This document shows positions 61,153 through 64,000 of a DNA stretch of 64,000 nucleotides, piece after piece. This DNA is from CALBJU01 sp965247125. Lineage in GTDB: Bacteria > Bacteroidota > Rhodothermia > Rhodothermales > UBA10348. Numbering within the stretch: the first letter of the stretch is position 1; the number at the start of each line of letters is the position of its first letter. The stretch spans positions 682,001 to 746,000 of the forward strand of contig CBDFGO010000001.1 of the NCBI GenBank assembly GCA_965247125.1. Reading direction: 5' to 3'. The notes below the pieces were generated by a model. That model did not search any database, had not been told where the DNA came from, and was given only the letters and a program-made list of their open reading frames with translations. A program made the translations under genes and the position numbers.

Positions 61153-62621
61153 CAATCTGGAGGCCCTTCAGTCCTGCTGTTCTCGCCACTGGCCGCAGGG
61201 CTGTACGCGTAACATCCACCAGCAATTCCCCACAGGCAGGCGTAAATAAACATGAGATCGTTCTGAAAGAAAGGATTCGCCGTCAGAGCGGTGATTGAGA
61301 GCGCAGCTAGAGAACCCGCGACGGCTAGCGAAATCAGTCGCGATAAGGGGTCAGCGTTTTTCGAGCGCCAATTTTGAACAGCCCGAACAAAGAACCGGAT
61401 CATCATAAACAGCATCATTCCCAGGCCCCAGACACCAAATTTGAACGCGAGAGCAACGTATCCATTGTGTACGAACGTCTTGATCTCCGAATACTCGTAG
61501 GTAATGTTGTAGAAGCGATACGGGACGCCCATACCGTGTCCAAGAATTGGATTAACCTGAATGTGATGCCACACGCCCTTCGCCTCCAAAAATCTATTGA
61601 TCAACGAGACGTCGCTGCTCACGGCGGTTTGAAGCGTCAAGAATCGATCCAGCAGGCCGGTCAGCACCAGAAGTAAGAAATCACCGAGTACGAGGTAGGC
61701 AATCAGAAATACGCCTCCAGCCGATAACAGCCCGACCACAACCAATCGAACTTTATCGCGTTTTGAAACGAACAGGAAAATGAACCCGGCTCCAAGAAAA
61801 AAGGCTACCCAGTACGCTCGGCTCTGGGTCAATATCAGCCCAGCGAACAGGCATAAAACCAGCCCCAGATAAAACAGCCTGTTTCTCATCTTTCCCGCCT
61901 GCAGAAATAAGGTCAGGCCAAGAAGGGCAGGTACCATCAACAAAGACTCATTGATGATGGCCCTACTGGTCGCGATCTGCCATACTTTTTCTGCGTCTCC
62001 CAGGTCGCCCCGGTACTCCAGAAGATTACGGGAGAGAACGAAGACGCCAATAAAGATCAATGATCCGACAACCACTCTGAGATCATTTTTATGGCTTGTG
62101 ATGGCCTCGCGAATGGGCCAGTAGAACGCCAGCATCGAAAAACTCAGCCACTCACCCAGGATCATGCTGGGCCAGCCGTCAAACATCACGGAAATCGGTA
62201 TCGTAAGCGTGATGAGTACCAGAAAGGCCAATAACACACGCTCTTCGGGTCTCCGGCAAATTACTTGTTGCTGCAGATAGGATCGGGTAAAGAACCAGTG
62301 AGCCAGAAATCCCAGGTAGTAGAGACCATAGACGATTTCACCCGGCTGAAGGCCTTCCTGAAATCCTACAATCAGAACGAATCCGCACATCACAACCGCG
62401 AGATTCAGCAGTGGTCTCTTGAACAGCGTTAGTGCGAGGGCACCTGCAATCAGAACGACGGGAACGAATGGCAGAAATTCGTTCGCCGACCATGTCACGG
62501 CGAGGATAAGAAGCAGACCGAATCCGAGAGCCGACCAAAGTAAGAAGGCCCCCCATCTCTTAAGCCACTGAGTACTTGGGCCGCGACTGGATATGATCAG
62601 CGTGGTGTTCACCGATGTCAT
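61152..62621 (-). CDS. O-antigen ligase/polymerase family membrane protein (WaaL/Wzy type)
   Basis: 489 aa with about twelve TM segments. The large periplasmic loop late in the protein has the ligase/polymerase signature: RFLEAKGVWHHIQVNPILGHGMG followed by KTFVHNGYVALAFKFGVWGLG (the HNGY motif of PF04932). Also TQSRAYW before it, another common feature. It either polymerises repeat units (Wzy) or transfers chains to an acceptor (WaaL); position between Wzz and two glycosyltransferases favours Wzy. Begins 6 bp after the Wzz gene. Confidence 0.9.
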   Translation of the reverse strand: MTSVNTTLIISSRGPSTQWLKRWGAFLLWSALGFGLLLILAVTWSANEFLPFVPVVLIAGALALTLFKRPLLNLAVVMCGFVLIVGFQEGLQPGEIVYGLYYLGFLAHWFFTRSYLQQQVICRRPEERVLLAFLVLITLTIPISVMFDGWPSMILGEWLSFSMLAFYWPIREAITSHKNDLRVVVGSLIFIGVFVLSRNLLEYRGDLGDAEKVWQIATSRAIINESLLMVPALLGLTLFLQAGKMRNRLFYLGLVLCLFAGLILTQSRAYWVAFFLGAGFIFLFVSKRDKVRLVVVGLLSAGGVFLIAYLVLGDFLLLVLTGLLDRFLTLQTAVSSDVSLINRFLEAKGVWHHIQVNPILGHGMGVPYRFYNITYEYSEIKTFVHNGYVALAFKFGVWGLGMMLFMMIRFFVRAVQNWRSKNADPLSRLISLAVAGSLAALSITALTANPFFQNDLMFIYACLWGIAGGCYAYSPAASGENSRTEGPPD

Positions 62622-62627
62622 TCGGCA

Positions 62628-63803
62628 CTAATTGACTGTGGCGGCATCCCGCAATCGGGTGGCGAAATACTCATGGCGACGACGCCACCAATCCATCACG
62701 AGTGCGAAAAAGATGGCAAGGATGAAGGCGGAAAGGGTCGCTGCGATACAGATGATGCTACGTTTGGGTTTGAACTTCTCGACTGGAGCGATAGCGGCAT
62801 CAACGATCTGCAGAGCTTCGCCTGTGCGTTCCTCTTCAAATTTGGCCTGTTCGAGCATCGGTGCCACGAGTTCCAGGATTCGCTCCTGGATGGTTCGCTC
62901 GAGCGTGAGATTGAGATAGCTCTTGACCATCTCAGGAGCCCGATCCTGGGAGACCGGTAAGACAGCTTCTTTGCCCGCCAGCGCTTCCTGATATTTTTGA
63001 TCGGCAGCGGCGACAATAGCCTCAAGACTGCGTGCCTGGCGATTTTCTTCCCCGAACTGCGACCTCAGCGCGGCCAACTGAATTTCGACCTGGATGGCAT
63101 CAGCGCGCAGTTCTGCCAGTTGGGTGAAGTAAGCCAGAGTCTGGGCCTCCAGATCTATTACACCGTATTCACGCTGAAATGAAGCGAGTGAGTCCAACAT
63201 TGCCTGCCGATCCAATCCAGCCTGTTCATATCGTGATTGTACATATTCGCGAAAATTGCCGGCGGTCTGCTTTGAGAGTCTGTTGTTGATTTCATCCAGT
63301 TTTTCGACAAAATAATTCGACATATCTGCGGCCCGCTGGGGGTCCTTATCCAGCACTTCCACCGAGAAGAAATCGAATTCCTGATCGACCACAAAGTCGA
63401 CATTATCCTTAAGCGCATCACGGGCCTCTTCGAAAGGAAACTCCTCGTCCTCCAACTCATAAATAGTGACCAAATCAAACGTCTCTACGACATCATCCAT
63501 CACGGTCCTGCTATTCAATATGGCCAAGTACCGAACATAATCCCCACCAGCTCCACCGAGGAGCGACTGAGCTGCACTCGATATATCACCCAGCAATACA
63601 CCAGCAAGGCCACCGGAGGCTGAAGAGGGCAGGAGTAGTCGGGAAGACGCCTTGAACCAGTTCGGGAGCAACAGGCTGATCACCACCGCCGCGATAGCCA
63701 TCACTACGGTGACGATGGTGATAAATCGTCGCCAACGGTATAAAACACCGAGCATATTCCACCAGGCCTGATCTGAATTTTCTGGATTATTTAATTCGCT
63801 CAT
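62628..63803 (-). CDS. Wzz/GumC-type polysaccharide chain-length determinant
   Basis: 391 aa. Wzz topology: N-terminal TM (YRWRRFITIVTVVMAIAAVVISLLLPNWFKASSRLLLP), a large periplasmic part with coiled coil (residues 160-300, SKQTAGNFREYVQSRYEQAGLDRQ), and a C-terminal TM preceded by the Pro-rich motif AIAPVEKFKPKRSIICIAATLSAFILAIFFALVMDWWRR. No cytoplasmic tyrosine-kinase domain is attached. Sets the modal length of the polymer made by the Wzy-like neighbour. Confidence 0.92.
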   Translation of the reverse strand: MSELNNPENSDQAWWNMLGVLYRWRRFITIVTVVMAIAAVVISLLLPNWFKASSRLLLPSSASGGLAGVLLGDISSAAQSLLGGAGGDYVRYLAILNSRTVMDDVVETFDLVTIYELEDEEFPFEEARDALKDNVDFVVDQEFDFFSVEVLDKDPQRAADMSNYFVEKLDEINNRLSKQTAGNFREYVQSRYEQAGLDRQAMLDSLASFQREYGVIDLEAQTLAYFTQLAELRADAIQVEIQLAALRSQFGEENRQARSLEAIVAAADQKYQEALAGKEAVLPVSQDRAPEMVKSYLNLTLERTIQERILELVAPMLEQAKFEEERTGEALQIVDAAIAPVEKFKPKRSIICIAATLSAFILAIFFALVMDWWRRRHEYFATRLRDAATVN

Positions 63804-63841
63804 TGCAGAATATTGCTTATTCCTGTGGGCGGCGCGTTCCG

Positions 63842-64000
63842 CCTATTTTCTTCGAATGCTGATTACAAGAGCGACTACGGAAGCCAACGTTCCAACGCTC
63901 TGCAGAATGGTTTGCATTGTCCGTATCCGTGCATCGGAGCGCACTCTGGCTGACTCGATCACGAGGCGTTGCATTTCTGCGCTATCCGCCACATCGACAA
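63842..64000 (-). CDS. 3' end of a probable membrane-anchored polysaccharide export protein, with an apparent one-base frameshift
   Basis: Enters from beyond the right edge. One frame reads DVADSAEMQRLVIESARVRSDARIRTMQTILQ; after an extra base near 63900-63901 the natural continuation is SVGTLASVVALVISIRRK and a TAG stop at 63842. The two pieces only make a protein-like end (amphipathic helix then a TM helix with basic tail) when one T is removed. The location directly upstream of wzz suggests a Wza/SLBB-type exporter, but too little is visible to be sure. The shift is either real or a base-call error. Confidence 0.4.

Noticed and set aside
1..64000. CRISPR array
   Set aside because: No regularly spaced repeats with unique spacers were seen; the only short tandem arrays are in-gene (LRR, aspS).

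Overview
The window looks like a chromosome segment from a Rhodothermota/Bacteroidota-type bacterium. The evidence is four exported proteins with Por/type IX (T9SS) C-terminal sorting domains (PNFPNPF / YDILGR type), a TonB-plug-like outer-membrane protein, EcsC, choice-of-anchor-B and CRTAC1 proteins, and many exported propeller proteins. Gene density is high and start/stop overlaps (ATGA, GTGA, TTGA, TAATG, TGATG) are common. The window opens inside clpX (minus strand) and closes inside a polysaccharide-export-type gene.

Left part (1-17.1 kb), core and house-keeping genes: clpX N-terminus, an RsmB/RsmF-type RNA m5C methylase, EcsC, a TonB-plug-like barrel coupled to a deoxynucleoside kinase, valS, a secreted barrel-like protein, a Tat-exported class V aminotransferase-like protein coupled to lhgO, tandem DoxX genes, a frameshifted DUF3179 gene, truC, and a large propeller/choice-of-anchor-B protein.

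Accessory island (17136-29031): a 21-bp direct repeat lies in the 3' end of tRNA-Lys(CTT) and as an orphan tRNA fragment 11.9 kb away, which is the signature of tRNA-site integration. Between the repeats lie an RCC1-repeat remnant, a secreted endonuclease I with T9SS tail, a small membrane/lipoprotein, and a leucine-rich-repeat protein fused to an esterase domain whose nucleophile Ser is Ala. The island also carries a Ser/Thr kinase-NACHT-multi-TM protein hit twice by the same 1384-bp IS256-family element. One copy sits in its apparent promoter spacer and the other splits the coding region. Each copy has its own 9-bp target duplication. Removing the second copy and one duplication restores a continuous 996-residue frame. 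No integrase was found.

Middle (29.3-33.2 kb): frdABCD of the E. coli four-subunit type plus a TPR gene.

Signalling operon (47631 down to 33235, minus strand, about 14.4 kb): Ser/Thr kinase-TIR-AAA ATPase; AAA ATPase-TM-coiled coil-WD40, split by one in-frame TGA; a small exported TPR-like protein; two paralogous ~1300-residue FG-GAP T9SS proteins; and an ECF sigma factor. Most junctions overlap or nearly touch, so the genes are probably co-expressed. I do not recognise this as a described system, and together with the kinase-NACHT island gene it is the main discovery candidate.

Right part (47.8-64 kb): CRTAC1 protein, FAD oxidoreductase, tRNA-Leu(GAG), tRNA-Lys(TTT), a short pyrophosphatase-like gene overlapping aspS (with an 18-bp tandem repeat at its end), a POT peptide transporter, a D15-type barrel, and a coupled surface-polysaccharide operon (Wzz, O-antigen ligase/polymerase, two glycosyltransferases, flippase).
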